DNA of 64,000 nt from Punica granatum (GCF_007655135.1 NW_022204108.1:83611-147610); one strand, 5' to 3'. Positions 32,584 to 45,249 are shown, counted from the stretch's first letter. Numbers and translations are program-made. The notes: generated by a model not told the origin, from the sequence alone.

Positions 32584-33590
32584 CCACACTTCTCCTTGCT
32601 CTATCCCTAGCCCAAGAAAAACGAAAATGAACCAGAAGAGAGAGAGAGAGAGGAGTTAGCTGAGTTGAGAAAAATCCTTGGAGAAGAAGACTAAGTTTGG
32701 AGTATTGATTAGTAAGTTGATTATCTATGATTTAAACATCTATATTCACTATGTTGTATATAGTTGTGGCTCTTCTTGCATCCATTTCAGTTAGGTTAGA
32801 TTGAGAATTTTAGTTGTTGAGATTGGTAGCTTCTCCTAAATGATATAAGTTGAGTTGGATATATGTTTGGAGTTAGTCTTATGTTGTTTTGGGATGAGTT
32901 TGGTCACTTATATGGGTTGAAAAATTCGGTTGTGGGGCAGGGGGCAAAACCCTTGGTTAAATTGGTGGGTTTCTAAGGCACATAGCTATGCCCTTCTGAA
33001 AGTATATATACACATATATAGATGTAGACAAGCGTGTGTGCATAGGTATATGCATACATACATTTTACTCTGTGAGCTGACCATGGACTAGAGAAGGGAA
33101 CTGAATTGAAAATTTATCATGCATTATAATGATATCATGTGATGGATTGATTGAATAAGCTCTTATTTATTTGTATTTCGGAACCAAAGAAGTACTTAGA
33201 ATTCCTTGCACTCTTCCTGAATTTGGCTGATCAAATTGGTCATCCATTTGATATATATTGTGATGAATCCTAAGTTGATATAATTTGAGAGATACATGTG
33301 TATAGCATTTTGCATTGTTCTCTATTTAAAGAGTTAGGTAGAAATCAAAAGAGATAGGGAAGAAGCATTTGTAAATTATAAACATCTTATATTATAGCTA
33401 CATTCAGGAAATAGCACAGGAGGTGAATTGCTGCATATTTTCACCCTCATCTAGTATATTATCTAACCTTTTTGCTTGAACTGGATAGGGGCTGGGGAGA
33501 CTGAGACTATACCTCCGGAAGGCTCGATTCATTAAGTGGTCATTTCAGGGGTGTTTGGGAGTACTTTCTTCCATCGTAAAATAATAATAA

Positions 33591-33626
<36 letters not shown>

Positions 33627-33717
33627 ATGGTTATAGAAGTGATGGTGGCCGAATGATTGCGGAACATAGTTGATGTGTATGCTTAGTATGCTTGTGATGG
33701 TTGCACTATAGCCATGG

Positions 33718-33942
33718 GATCGCTGGACCCGGCAGATTATAAAAGGGGTCTGATCGGCCGCCGAACCCGGCGGAATATAAATAGGGGCTTGATCGGCCGC
33801 TGGACCCGGCGGAATATAAATAGGGACGTGATCGGCCGCTGGACCCGGCGGAATACAAATGGGGGCCTGATCGGCCGCTGGACCCGGCGGAATATAAGTA
33901 GGGGCATGATCGGACGCTGGACCGGCGGAATATAAATGAAGG
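33718..33942 (+). repeat. LTR F minisatellite
   Basis: Six copies, same sequence form as LTR E. Confidence 0.9.
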
Positions 33943-34826
33943 TCAACTCTTACCGCCAGAGGTTAATGGGCGGCCCCCGCTCATGAGACATGGATATTGG
34001 GAGTTGAGGATGATATGAATGAGGTGTGCGGGGTCACGGTACCGTCATAACTCTGTTGCGAGGAAATGCAACCCTATGGCTATATTACTGTTGTTTGGAT
34101 TTGGTTGCCCTATGAGTTGTGTGAAAGGATGATCTTGGTATTGGATGCTATATCACGGTGAAATATGTATATATATATATATATATATATATGTATGATT
34201 GATTGTCGTGAATTGTGATGTAACATATTAGCTCATTTTACCTTGGAATATAGTACTCACTGAGTTGCAGCTCACCCCCTGCATACATTTTTCCAGATGA
34301 GCTAGGAGCTAGACTAGCCGCACAGGAGGGCTTTGGATAACGGGGATCAGCGCAAAGGATTTTGGCAAGTAGGCCCACCCATAGTATAGGTAGTAAGTGT
34401 TCGTAAATGTTACAATCCTGTTACGACCTGAAACTTTTGTTAGTTGGTTTAGTGGTATGGTTGTAGCTGAACACACTATGGAGAGCATATATGTACATTA
34501 GAATCCGTTAGACTCATTATATATTAACGTAGAGTGCCGAGTTAGTTTAAAGGTTGGATGTGTTGTAGAAGCATGCTATATATATATATATGAAAGCTTT
34601 TCGTTCAGTCTGTGTTACAAGATGGTTGCAACTGAGAAATATTTGAGAGTTTTATGCATATATCTGAATTAGTTGGGTCATTATATGTTTATATAGAGCT
34701 TGTTCGGGTGGTTTAATGTGTTGAGAATTAGGGAAATAGATTATACGTATATGAGTTGCGTATATGATAATGGATATTAAGGAATAGAGGGGAAACTCTG
34801 CTATAAGTTTCGGGTCGTGACATTTT

Positions 34827-34838
34827 TGGTATCAGAGC
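34827..34838 (+). promoter_or_regulatory. Primer-binding site, unit 6
   Basis: The intact iMet match follows LTR F. Confidence 0.95.
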
Positions 34839-34976
34839 CTAGGTTATAGGATTCTGTAGACGTAGTGCGCCTGATCCCCGCTCTTTTTGATTAGTTGCGG
34901 CCCCAAGACGGGATATACCTTATCATTGTGTTGTTAAATGCTTGGTTAACTTGTGTTCTGTTTAGGAAAATTTGCA

Positions 34977-35267
34977 ATGGGACCCAAACGTGCAAGGCGG
35001 GGTCGACCTAGATACCGTACAGCCGAGAATTTAGCTATGAGTACACCTGAGCCGATGCCAGAGGAGCAAGTGTCTCAAGCTCCTCAAGAAGCTGCTGCAG
35101 CTCCTAGGGTTCAAGATCCACCAATCCACCAGACGTTAGCAGCCATGACTCGTCTAGTGGAGCAGCAAGCGCAGCTAATTGAGCAACAAAACGGCCTTCT
35201 TCCAGAGGCAAGCAGCACAGCCGAGTGCATCTACATCTCACATGGAGCAACAATTGACGCCGTATGA
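34977..35267 (+). CDS. gag: Gag N-terminal segment, unit 6
   Basis: Same protein as unit 4, with the Pro marker. Confidence 0.75.
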   Translation: MGPKRARRGRPRYRTAENLAMSTPEPMPEEQVSQAPQEAAAAPRVQDPPIHQTLAAMTRLVEQQAQLIEQQNGLLPEASSTAECIYISHGATIDAV

Positions 35268-37035
35268 AAGGTTTAGGAAATATGGTCCATCTAGTTTTTC
35301 GAGAAGTGCTGGTCCTATAGAAGCGGTGAATTGGATGGCTGGAATGGAAAGAATTTTTGCAATCATGGAGGTTTCAGACAACCAACGTGTGGCACTTGCA
35401 ACATTCATGCTAGAAGGGGATGCTCAGTACTTGTGGGAGGCTACTCAAAGACGACTGGACCCGAACTCCTCGCACATTATCACTTGGGCTGAGTTTACGC
35501 AAGCATTTTATAATAAGTACTTTCCAGCCTCGTTTCGGCGCGCCAAGGAGCGGGAATTTTTGAATTTGAAGCAAGGGGACCTCAGCGTAGCTGAATATGA
35601 AGTAAAATTTACCAAGTTGTCACGTTTTGCCCCTACATTGGTAAGTGATGAAACTTCCAAATGCAGTAGGTTCTTGGATGGATTGAACCTCAATATGAGG
35701 TCGCGCGTTTCCGTTTTGGAGATCCCATTATTTGCAGACCTGTATAATAAAGCCATTATCACTGAGGAGGACTTACGAGAGGAAGTTCATCAGAGGGAGC
35801 AAAGTATAACTCGACCTAGTAGCTCACTTGTAGAGGGTTCCTTCCGACCCCCAAAAAGAGGCGGGTTCATTCAAGGCTTCAATAGAGGGAAATCAACTTA
35901 TCAGCAGCTTCCGCAATGGTCTCATGAAGGTAAGGGCATGAGGAGTCAGAGTGGTGGAAGTTATGGTGGAACTAATCTCTCGAGGCATCAAAATTGTCAG
36001 AATTGTGGTCGATTTCATTCCGGAGTTTGTCAAGTGCAGTCCGGGAGTTGCTTTCATTGTGGACGTCGTGATCACTTAAGAAACAATTGCCCACAATTAA
36101 GGAGTGAGGGGGTTACATGTTTCAGATGTGGCATGAAGGGACATGTACAGAGGAATTGTAGGCAGCCTATAGTAGCAGCGTCAAGCAGCGCTAGTGTAGG
36201 CAATAGGCCATCGGTATACTCGAGGAACCGGAATGAGCATGAAGAACATCTTCGTGTAGTGTTGCAGATTTTGAGAGAAAGAAAACTTTATGCCAAGTTT
36301 AGCAAATGTGAGTTTTGGTTAGACCGAGTGGGATTCCTCGGGCATGTGATTTCAGGTGATGGCATATCAGTGGATCCGACGAAGATTGAAGCTATCTTGA
36401 ATTGGAATCGTCCTACAAGTGTAACAGAGGTGAGGAGTTTCCTAGGATTAGCTGGTTATTATCGAAGATTTGTGGAAGGATTCTCCCTTATTGCTGCTCC
36501 CCTGACTCGGTTAACGCGGAAAAGTGTGAAGTTTGAATGGACAGATGAGTATGAGCAAAGTTTCCAGGAGTTGAAGAAGAGGTTGACCACTGCCCCAGTG
36601 CTTGTTATTCCGTCCACTGATGAGGGGTTTGTGATATATAGTGATGCATCCCATCAAGGCTTAGGCTGCGTATTAATGCAAAATGGCAGAGTTGTGGCTT
36701 ATGCATCTCGGCAATTAAGGAATCATGAGAAGAATTACCCGACGCATGATCTTGAATTGGCAGCCGTGGCATTCGCCCTCAAACTTTGGAGACATTATTT
36801 ATATGGAGCAAAGTGCGAGATTTATACAGATCACAAGAGTTTGAAACATTTGTTCACTCAAAAAGAACTCAACTTGAGACAGAGGAGATGGATGGAACTA
36901 ATCAAAGATTATGATTGCACGATCAACTATCATCCAGGAAAGGCAAACGTGGTGGCAGATGCACTGAGTCGGAAATCATCAGCAAGATTAGCAGGTATGT
37001 GGAGTGTTTACGACACACTTATATTAATGAGTTGA
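35179..37035 (+). CDS. Gag-RNase H in-frame fusion, unit 6 (618 aa)
   Basis: Translates identically to the unit 4 fusion: capsid, three zinc knuckles, join at about residue 345, RT C-terminal part and RNase H. The first ATG is 35242. Confidence 0.88.
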   Translation: MSNKTAFFQRQAAQPSASTSHMEQQLTPYERFRKYGPSSFSRSAGPIEAVNWMAGMERIFAIMEVSDNQRVALATFMLEGDAQYLWEATQRRLDPNSSHIITWAEFTQAFYNKYFPASFRRAKEREFLNLKQGDLSVAEYEVKFTKLSRFAPTLVSDETSKCSRFLDGLNLNMRSRVSVLEIPLFADLYNKAIITEEDLREEVHQREQSITRPSSSLVEGSFRPPKRGGFIQGFNRGKSTYQQLPQWSHEGKGMRSQSGGSYGGTNLSRHQNCQNCGRFHSGVCQVQSGSCFHCGRRDHLRNNCPQLRSEGVTCFRCGMKGHVQRNCRQPIVAASSSASVGNRPSVYSRNRNEHEEHLRVVLQILRERKLYAKFSKCEFWLDRVGFLGHVISGDGISVDPTKIEAILNWNRPTSVTEVRSFLGLAGYYRRFVEGFSLIAAPLTRLTRKSVKFEWTDEYEQSFQELKKRLTTAPVLVIPSTDEGFVIYSDASHQGLGCVLMQNGRVVAYASRQLRNHEKNYPTHDLELAAVAFALKLWRHYLYGAKCEIYTDHKSLKHLFTQKELNLRQRRWMELIKDYDCTINYHPGKANVVADALSRKSSARLAGMWSVYDTLILMS

Positions 37036-37427
37036 GGTCATTAGAAGTTAAACTAGAGATGACCGGTTTAGGAGCATTGATGGCTATTTATGATATGAAA
37101 CCAGTGCTAGTTGATCGAATTCGGGAAGCGCAACAAGTAGATCCATTTTTAGTAGAGATGAAAAACAAGATTAAGGAAGGCAGAGTAAAGGAAGGCAAGA
37201 AGTTTGAATTTCTTTTGAAAGAGGATGACACACTTATGTTTGGGAGTCGAATTTGTGTACCTAATGATGCTGAGTTGAAGAGAGAGATTCTTGCACAGGC
37301 TCATAGCTCACCTTATGCAATGCACCCCGGAAGCACTAAGATGTATTATAATTTGAAGAGAAGCTATTGGTGGTATAACATGAAAAAGGAGATAGCTGAA
37401 TTTGTTGCCAAGTGTCTAGTATGTTAA
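36915..37427 (+). CDS. RNase H-integrase linker and integrase zinc finger, unit 6
   Basis: 170 codons, TAA at 37425-37427 right after the last zinc cysteine. Confidence 0.8.
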   Translation: MHDQLSSRKGKRGGRCTESEIISKISRYVECLRHTYINELRSLEVKLEMTGLGALMAIYDMKPVLVDRIREAQQVDPFLVEMKNKIKEGRVKEGKKFEFLLKEDDTLMFGSRICVPNDAELKREILAQAHSSPYAMHPGSTKMYYNLKRSYWWYNMKKEIAEFVAKCLVC

Positions 37428-37508
37428 CAGGTTAAAGCAGAGCATCAACACCCATCCGGGTTATTACAACCTCTTCCGGTACCTGAATGGAAATGGGAAA
37501 AGATCACC

Positions 37509-38561
37509 ATGGATTTTGTCTCGGGACTTCCACGAACACGAAGAGGGCATGATTCTATCTGGGTGATAGTTGATAGGCTGACTAAATCCGCTCACTTCCT
37601 ACCAGCTAAAACGACATTCGGTGCAGATCAGTTGGCACAATTGTTCATTAAGGAGATTGTGAGGTTGCACGGTGTGCCGGCATCCATAGTATCAGACAGA
37701 GGTTCCTATTTTACTTCCAAGTACTGGAATAGTTTTGTTACGGCTCTAGGCACAAAGTTGAATTTGACCACCGCTTTTCATCCTGAATCAGACGGGCAAA
37801 GCGAAAGGACCATTCAAACATTGGAGGAAATGTTAAGAGCGTGTGTTATAGAATTTCAAGGCAGCTGGGATGACTACCTTCCTTTGATGGAATTCGCGTA
37901 TAATAACAGTTATCAATCTAGTATTGGAATGGCACCATATGAGTCGCTTTATGGTCGGGTTTGTCGAACACCATTGTGTTGGAACGAAGTTGGAGAGAGG
38001 CAATTAACTGGACCGGAAATAGTCGACCTAACAGCTGAAAAGGTCAAGATTATCAGAGAGAGATTAAAGACCGCTCAAGGGCGACAAAAGAATTATGCCG
38101 ATAAACGAAGAAAGGACCTCGAGTTTCAGCAAGGGGATCGAGTTTTCTTAAAGGTATCACCGTGGAAGGGTATTATGAGATTTGGCAAGAAAGGGAAGCT
38201 TAGTCCCAGATATATCGGGCCATACGAGGTTCTCGAGCGCATTGGGAAGGTGGCATACCGGTTGGCTCTACCTCCTGAACTATCCCGTATTCATAACGTG
38301 TTTCATGTGTCAATGTTGCGTAAGTATATACCAGACCCATCCCATGTTCTGAGTTATCAACCGGTGGAGCTAAATGAAGACTTGACATATGAGGAAGAGC
38401 CAGTGGATATTTTAGATAGAAAGGAGCAGGTCCTTCGAACCAAGAGAATTCCATTAGTAAAGGTGTTGTGGAAGAGTCATTCGATAGAAGAAGCCACTCG
38501 GGAACCCGAGGATTCTATGAGAGTCAACTATCCATACCTTTTCCCGATATCAGGTAAATAA
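37509..38561 (+). CDS. Integrase core and chromodomain, unit 6
   Basis: 350 codons, complete DDE core and chromodomain. Confidence 0.88.
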   Translation: MDFVSGLPRTRRGHDSIWVIVDRLTKSAHFLPAKTTFGADQLAQLFIKEIVRLHGVPASIVSDRGSYFTSKYWNSFVTALGTKLNLTTAFHPESDGQSERTIQTLEEMLRACVIEFQGSWDDYLPLMEFAYNNSYQSSIGMAPYESLYGRVCRTPLCWNEVGERQLTGPEIVDLTAEKVKIIRERLKTAQGRQKNYADKRRKDLEFQQGDRVFLKVSPWKGIMRFGKKGKLSPRYIGPYEVLERIGKVAYRLALPPELSRIHNVFHVSMLRKYIPDPSHVLSYQPVELNEDLTYEEEPVDILDRKEQVLRTKRIPLVKVLWKSHSIEEATREPEDSMRVNYPYLFPISGK

Positions 38562-38583
38562 TTTCGGGGACGAAATTTTCATT

Positions 38584-38595
38584 AGTGGGGGAGAT
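38584..38595 (+). promoter_or_regulatory. Polypurine tract, unit 6
   Basis: Abuts LTR G. Confidence 0.85.
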
Positions 38596-38853
38596 TGTGA
38601 GGCTAGTGTCCACCAAACATGCATATATGCTCATATACATATCCATATGCACATGCATGGTTACATAACATACATGTATATAATATACCCTTATTTTTTT
38701 TTGGCTGGATCTTTAAATGTATTTAATATACCACAACTTGTGGCTGGATCATTATCTATACGAAAGAAAAAAAAAATAATAATAATAACGAAAAAGGTGA
38801 GAAATCAGATAGTGATGAGTGTGGAATGGGCCAAGTGGCCTCCTTTTCAGCAG

Positions 38854-38922
38854 CCAATTTATTTCCACCGCCTTTGACCATCTTTGACCACTTTCTTTTT
38901 CTGCTTTTCTTCCTTATTTAAA
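38854..38922 (+). promoter_or_regulatory. Predicted core promoter of LTR G
   Basis: CCAAT 38854-38858, W-boxes 38874-38879 and 38884-38889, TATTTAAA 38915-38922. Confidence 0.6.
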
Positions 38923-39925
38923 CCACACTTCTCCTTGCTCTATCCCTAGCCCAAGAAAAACGAAAATGAACCAGAAGAGAGAGAGAGAGAGGAGTTAGCT
39001 GAGTTGAGAAAAATCCTTGGAGAAGAAGACTAAGTTTGGAGTATTGATTAGTAAGTTGATTATCTATGATTTAAACATCTATATTCACTATGTTGTATAT
39101 AGTTGTGGCTCTTCTTGCATCCATTTCAGTTAGGTTAGATTGAGAATTTTAGTTGTTGAGATTGGTAGCTTCTCCTAAATGATATAAGTTGAGTTGGATA
39201 TATGTTTGGAGTTAGTCTTATGTTGTTTTGGGATGAGTTTGGTCACTTATATGGGTTGAAAAATTCGGTTGTGGGGCAGGGGGCAAAACCCTTGGTTAAA
39301 TTGGTGGGTTTCTAAGGCACATAGCTATGCCCTTCTGAAAGTATATATACACATATATAGATGTAGACAAGCGTGTGTGCATAGGTATATGCATACATTT
39401 TACTCTGTGAGCTGACCATGGACTAGAGAAGGGAACTGAATTGAAAATTTATCATGCATTATAATGATATCATGTGATGGATTGATTGAATAAGCTCTTA
39501 TTTATTTGTATTTCGGAACCAAAGAAGTACTTAGAATTCCTTGCACTCTTCCTGAATTTGGCTGATCAAATTGGTCATCCATTTGATATATATTGTGATG
39601 AATCCTAAGTTGATATAATTTGAGAGATACATGTGTATAGCATTTTGCATTGTTCTCTATTTAAAGAGTTAGGTAGAAATCAAAAGAGATAGGGAAGAAG
39701 CATTTGTAAATTATAAACATCTTATATTATAGCTACATTCAGGAAATAGCACAGGAGGTGAATTGCTGCATATTTTCACCCTCATCTAGTATATTATCTA
39801 ACCTTTTTGCTTGAACTGGATAGGGGCTGGGGAGACTGAGACTATACCTCCGGAAGGCTCGATTCATTAAGTGGTCATTTCAGGGGTGTTTGGGAGTACT
39901 TTCTTCCATCGTAAAATAATAATAA

Positions 39926-39959
<34 letters not shown>

Positions 39960-40050
39960 ATGGTTATAGAAGTGATGGTGGCCGAATGATTGCGGAACAT
40001 AGTTGATGTGTATGCTTAGTATGCTTGTGATGGTTGCACTATAGCCATGG

Positions 40051-40275
40051 GATCGCTGGACCCGGCAGATTATAAAAGGGGTCTGATCGGCCGCCGAACC
40101 CGGCGGAATATAAATAGGGGCTTGATCGGCCGCTGGACCCGGCGGAATATAAATAGGGACGTGATCGGCCGCTGGACCCGGCGGAATACAAATGGGGGCC
40201 TGATCGGCCGCTGGACCCGGCGGAATATAAGTAGGGGCATGATCGGACGCTGGACCGGCGGAATATAAATGAAGG
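40051..40275 (+). repeat. LTR G minisatellite
   Basis: Six copies, canonical. Confidence 0.9.
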
Positions 40276-41157
40276 TCAACTCTTACCGCCAGAGGTTAAT
40301 GGGCGGCCCCCGCTCATGAGACATGGATATTGGGAGTTGAGGATGATATGAATGAGGTGTGCGGGGTCACGGTACCGTCATAACTCTGTTGCGAGGAAAT
40401 GCAACCCTATGGCTATATTACTGTTGTTTGGATTTGGTTGCCCTATGAGTTGTGTGAAAGGATGATCTTGGTATTGGATGCTATATCACGGTGAAATATG
40501 TATATATATATATATATATATATGTATGATTGATTGTCGTGAATTGTGATGTAACATATTAGCTCATTTTACCTTGGAATATAGTACTCACTGAGTTGCA
40601 GCTCACCCCCTGCATACATTTTTCCAGATGAGCTAGGAGCTAGACTAGCCGCACAGGAGGGCTTTGGATAACGGGGATCAGCGCAAAGGATTTTGGCAAG
40701 TAGGCCTACCCATAGTATAGGTAGTAAGTGTTCGTAAATGTTACAATCCTGTTACGACCTGAAACTTTTGTTAGTTGGTTTAGTGGTATGGTTGTAGCTG
40801 AACACACTATGGAGAGCATATATGTACATTAGAATCCGTTAGACTCATTATATATTAACGTAGAGTGCCGAGTTAGTTTAAAGGTTGGATGTGTTGTAGA
40901 AGCATGCTATATATATATATATGAAAGCTTTTCGTTCAGTCTGTGTTACAAGATGGTTGCAACTGAGAAATATTTGAGAGTTTTATGCATATATCTGAAT
41001 TAGTTGGGTCATTATATGTTTATATAGAGCTTGTTCGGGTGGTTTAATGTGTTGAGAATTAGGGAAATAGATTATACGTATATGAGTTGCGTATATGATA
41101 ATGGATATTAAGGAATAGAGGGGAAACTCTGCTATAAGTTTCGGGTCGTGACATTTT

Positions 41158-41169
41158 TGGTATCAGAGC
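41158..41169 (+). promoter_or_regulatory. Primer-binding site, unit 7
   Basis: The intact iMet match follows LTR G. Confidence 0.95.
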
Positions 41170-41307
41170 CTAGGTTATAGGATTCTGTAGACGTAGTGCG
41201 CCTGATCCCCGCTCTTTTTGATTAGTTGCGGCCCCAAGACGGGATATACCTTATCATTGTGTTGTTAAATGCTTGGTTAACTTGTGTTCTGTTTAGGAAA
41301 ATTTGCA

Positions 41308-41598
41308 ATGGGACCCAAACGTGCAAGGCGGGGTCGACCTAGATACCGTACAGCCGAGAATTTAGCTATGAGTACACCTGAGCCGATGCCAGAGGAGCAA
41401 GTGTCTCAAGCTCCTCAAGAAGCTGCTGCAGCTCCTAGGGTTCAAGATCCACCAATCCACCAGACGTTAGCAGCCATGACTCGTCTAGTGGAGCAGCAAG
41501 CGCAGCTAATTGAGCAACAAAACGGCCTTCTTCCAGAGGCAAGCAGCACAGCCGAGTGCATCTACATCTCACATGGAGCAACAATTGACGCCGTATGA
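41308..41598 (+). CDS. gag: Gag N-terminal segment, unit 7
   Basis: Same protein as unit 4, with the Pro marker. Confidence 0.75.
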   Translation: MGPKRARRGRPRYRTAENLAMSTPEPMPEEQVSQAPQEAAAAPRVQDPPIHQTLAAMTRLVEQQAQLIEQQNGLLPEASSTAECIYISHGATIDAV

Positions 41599-42604
41599 AA
41601 GGTTTAGGAAATATGGTCCATCTAGTTTTTCGAGAAGTGCTGGTCCTATAGAAGCGGTGAATTGGATGGCTGGAATGGAAAGAATTTTTGCAATCATGGA
41701 GGTTTCAGACAACCAACGTGTGGCACTTGCAACATTCATGCTAGAAGGGGATGCTCAGTACTTGTGGGAGGCTACTCAAAGACGACTGGACCCGAACTCC
41801 TCGCACATTATCACTTGGGCTGAGTTTACGCAAGCATTTTATAATAAGTACTTTCCAGCCTCGTTTCGGCGCGCCAAGGAGCGGGAATTTTTGAATTTGA
41901 AGCAAGGGGACCTCAGCGTAGCTGAATATGAAGTAAAATTTACCAAGTTGTCACGTTTTGCCCCTACATTGGTAAGTGATGAAACTTCCAAATGCAGTAG
42001 GTTCTTGGATGGATTGAACCTCAATATGAGGTCGCGCGTTTCCGTTTTGGAGATCCCATTATTTGCAGACCTGTATAATAAAGCCATTATCACTGAGGAG
42101 GACTTACGAGAGGAAGTTCATCAGAGGGAGCAAAGTATAACTCGACCTAGTAGCTCACTTGTAGAGGGTTCCTTCCGACCCCCAAAAAGAGGCGGGTTCA
42201 TTCAAGGCTTCAATAGAGGGAAATCAACTTATCAGCAGCTTCCGCAATGGTCTCATGAAGGTAAGGGCATGAGGAGTCAGAGTGGTGGAAGTTATGGTGG
42301 AACTAATCTCTCGAGGCATCAAAATTGTCAGAATTGTGGTCGATTTCATTCCGGAGTTTGTCAAGTGCAGTCCGGGAGTTGCTTTCATTGTGGACGTCGT
42401 GATCACTTAAGAAACAATTGCCCACAATTAAGGAGTGAGGGGGTTACATGTTTCAGATGTGGCATGAAGGGACATGTACAGAGGAATTGTAGGCAGCCTA
42501 TAGTAGCAGCGTCAAGCAGCGCTAGTGTAGGCAATAGGCCATCGGTATACTCGAGGAACCGGAATGAGCATGAAGAACATCTTCGTGTAGTGTTGCAGAT
42601 TTGA
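41510..42604 (+). pseudogene. gag: Gag and start of fusion, unit 7
   Basis: 364 codons covering capsid, three knuckles and the deletion join. It stops at 42604 because a T run is one base short. Confidence 0.82.
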
Positions 42605-43364
42605 GAGAAAGAAAACTTTATGCCAAGTTTAGCAAATGTGAGTTTTGGTTAGACCGAGTGGGATTCCTCGGGCATGTGATTTCAGGTGATGGCATATCAG
42701 TGGATCCGACGAAGATTGAAGCTATCTTGAATTGGAATCGTCCTACAAGTGTAACAGAGGTGAGGAGTTTCCTAGGATTAGCTGGTTATTATCGAAGATT
42801 TGTGGAAGGATTCTCCCTTATTGCTGCTCCCCTGACTCGGTTAACGCGGAAAAGTGTGAAGTTTGAATGGACAGATGAGTATGAGCAAAGTTTCCAGGAG
42901 TTGAAGAAGAGGTTGACCACTGCCCAGTGCTTGTTATTCCGTCCACTGATGAGGGGTTTGTGATATATAGTGATGCATCCCATCAAGGCTTAGGCTGCGT
43001 ATTAATGCAAAATGGCAGAGTGGTGGCTTATGCATCTCGGCAATTAAGGAATCATGAGAAGAATTACCCGACGCATGATCTTGAATTGGCAGCCGTGGCA
43101 TTCGCCCTCAAACTTTGGAGACATTATTTATATGGAGCAAAGTGCGAGATTTATACAGATCACAAGAGTTTGAAACATTTGTTCACTCAAAAAGAACTCA
43201 ACTTGAGACAGAGGAGATGGATGGAACTAATCAAAGATTATGATTGCACGATCAACTATCATCCAGGAAAGGCAAACGTGGTGGCAGATGCACTGAGTCG
43301 GAAATCATCAGCAAGATTAGCAGGTATGTGGAGTGTTTACGACACACTTATATTAATGAGTTGA
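42601..43364 (+). pseudogene. RT C-terminal part and RNase H, unit 7
   Basis: Two open pieces (42601-42963 and 42927-43364) carry the rest of the fusion, split by a C-run contraction near 42925. The second holds the complete RNase H acidic set. Confidence 0.8.
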
Positions 43365-43756
43365 GGTCATTAGAAGTTAAACTAGAGATGACCGGTTTAG
43401 GAGCATTGATGGCTATTTATGATATGAAACCAGTGCTAGTTGATCGAATTCGGGAAGCGCAACAAGTAGATCCATTTTTAGTAGAGATGAAAAACAAGAT
43501 TAAGGAAGGCAGAGTAAAGGAAGGCAAGAAGTTTGAATTTCTTTTGAAAGAGGATGACACACTTATGTTTGGGAGTCGAATTTGTGTACCTAATGATGCT
43601 GAGTTGAAGAGAGAGATTCTTGCACAGGCTCATAGCTCACCTTATGCAATGCACCCCGGAAGCACTAAGATGTATTATAATTTGAAGAGAAGCTATTGGT
43701 GGTATAACATGAAAAAGGAGATAGCTGAATTTGTTGCCAAGTGTCTAGTATGTTAA
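43244..43756 (+). CDS. RNase H-integrase linker and integrase zinc finger, unit 7
   Basis: 170 codons, TAA at 43754-43756. Confidence 0.8.
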   Translation: MHDQLSSRKGKRGGRCTESEIISKISRYVECLRHTYINELRSLEVKLEMTGLGALMAIYDMKPVLVDRIREAQQVDPFLVEMKNKIKEGRVKEGKKFEFLLKEDDTLMFGSRICVPNDAELKREILAQAHSSPYAMHPGSTKMYYNLKRSYWWYNMKKEIAEFVAKCLVC

Positions 43757-43837
43757 CAGGTTAAAGCAGAGCATCAACACCCATCCGGGTTATTACAACC
43801 TCTTCCGGTACCTGAATGGAAATGGGAAAAGATCACC

Positions 43838-44890
43838 ATGGATTTTGTCTCGGGACTTCCACGAACACGAAGAGGGCATGATTCTATCTGGGTGATAGTT
43901 GATAGGCTGACTAAATCCGCTCACTTCCTACCAGCTAAAACGACATTCGGTGCAGATCAGTTGGCACAATTGTTCATTAAGGAGATTGTGAGGTTGCACG
44001 GTGTGCCGGCATCCATAGTATCAGACAGAGGTTCCTATTTTACTTCCAAGTACTGGAATAGTTTTGTTACGGCTCTAGGCACAAAGTTGAATTTGACCAC
44101 CGCTTTTCATCCTGAATCAGACGGGCAAAGCGAAAGGACCATTCAAACATTGGAGGAAATGTTAAGAGCGTGTGTTATAGAATTTCAAGGCAGCTGGGAT
44201 GACTACCTTCCTTTGATGGAATTCGCGTATAATAACAGTTATCAATCTAGTATTGGAATGGCACCATATGAGTCGCTTTATGGTCGGGTTTGTCGAACAC
44301 CATTGTGTTGGAACGAAGTTGGAGAGAGGCAATTAACTGGACCGGAAATAGTCGACCTAACAGCTGAAAAGGTCAAGATTATCAGAGAGAGATTAAAGAC
44401 CGCTCAAGGGCGACAAAAGAATTATGCCGATAAACGAAGAAAGGACCTCGAGTTTCAGCAAGGGGATCGAGTTTTCTTAAAGGTATCACCGTGGAAGGGT
44501 ATTATGAGATTTGGCAAGAAAGGGAAGCTTAGTCCCAGATATATCGGGCCATACGAGGTTCTCGAGCGCATTGGGAAGGTGGCATACCGGTTGGCTCTAC
44601 CTCCTGAACTATCCCGTATTCATAACGTGTTTCATGTGTCAATGTTGCGTAAGTATATACCAGACCCATCCCATGTTCTGAGTTATCAACCGGTGGAGCT
44701 AAATGAAGACTTGACATATGAGGAAGAGCCAGTGGATATTTTAGATAGAAAGGAGCAGGTCCTTCGAACCAAGAGAATTCCATTAGTAAAGGTGTTGTGG
44801 AAGAGTCATTCGATAGAAGAAGCCACTCGGGAACCCGAGGATTCTATGAGAGTCAACTATCCATACCTTTTCCCGATATCAGGTAAATAA
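43838..44890 (+). CDS. Integrase core and chromodomain, unit 7
   Basis: 350 codons, complete. Confidence 0.88.
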   Translation: MDFVSGLPRTRRGHDSIWVIVDRLTKSAHFLPAKTTFGADQLAQLFIKEIVRLHGVPASIVSDRGSYFTSKYWNSFVTALGTKLNLTTAFHPESDGQSERTIQTLEEMLRACVIEFQGSWDDYLPLMEFAYNNSYQSSIGMAPYESLYGRVCRTPLCWNEVGERQLTGPEIVDLTAEKVKIIRERLKTAQGRQKNYADKRRKDLEFQQGDRVFLKVSPWKGIMRFGKKGKLSPRYIGPYEVLERIGKVAYRLALPPELSRIHNVFHVSMLRKYIPDPSHVLSYQPVELNEDLTYEEEPVDILDRKEQVLRTKRIPLVKVLWKSHSIEEATREPEDSMRVNYPYLFPISGK

Positions 44891-44912
44891 TTTCGGGGAC
44901 GAAATTTTCATT

Positions 44913-44924
44913 AGTGGGGGAGAT
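44913..44924 (+). promoter_or_regulatory. Polypurine tract, unit 7
   Basis: Abuts LTR H. Confidence 0.85.
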
Positions 44925-45180
44925 TGTGAGGCTAGTGTCCACCAAACATGCATATATGCTCATATACATATCCATATGCACATGCATGGTTACATAACAT
45001 ACATGTATATAATATACCCTTATTTTTTTTGGCTGGATCTTTAAATGTATTTAATATACCACAACTTGTGGCTGGATCATTATCTATACGAAAGAAAAAA
45101 AAATAATAATAATAACGAAAAAGGTGAGAAATCAGATAGTGATGAGTGTGGAATGGGCCAAGTGGCCTCCTTTTCAGCAG

Positions 45181-45249
45181 CCAATTTATTTCCACCGCCT
45201 TTGACCATCTTTGACCACTTTCTTTTTCTGCTTTTCTTCCTTATTTAAA
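45181..45249 (+). promoter_or_regulatory. Predicted core promoter of LTR H
   Basis: CCAAT 45181-45185, W-boxes 45201-45206 and 45211-45216, TATTTAAA 45242-45249. Confidence 0.6.

Larger units (their letters stand above)
32257..34822 (+). repeat. LTR F, shared between units 5 and 6 (2,566 bp)
   Basis: The longest complete LTR. It has an extra CATA in the run near 33053-33062 and long TA/TG tracts (about 33590-33627 and 34165-34192). Unlike LTRs D, E and G it has the CCCACCC form near 34376, as in full-length units. Confidence 0.94.
34823..38595 (+). mobile_element. Unit 6 internal region, deletion derivative
   Basis: 3,773 bp, same deletion join and marker bases as unit 4. No private frame changes were seen, so units 4 and 6 are the cleanest of this class. 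Confidence 0.93.
38596..41153 (+). repeat. LTR G, shared between units 6 and 7 (2,558 bp)
   Basis: Complete canonical LTR with the CCTACCC variant near 40707. TA/TG tracts at about 39925-39959 and 40498-40523. Confidence 0.94.
41154..44924 (+). mobile_element. Unit 7 internal region, deletion derivative with mixed markers
   Basis: 3,771 bp with the class deletion and the Pro, VAFALK and ATCTGGG markers. Near 43020 it has GAGTGGTGG like full-length units, where units 4-6 have GAGTTGTGG. It has private losses of a T near 42599 and a C near 42925. Confidence 0.92.
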
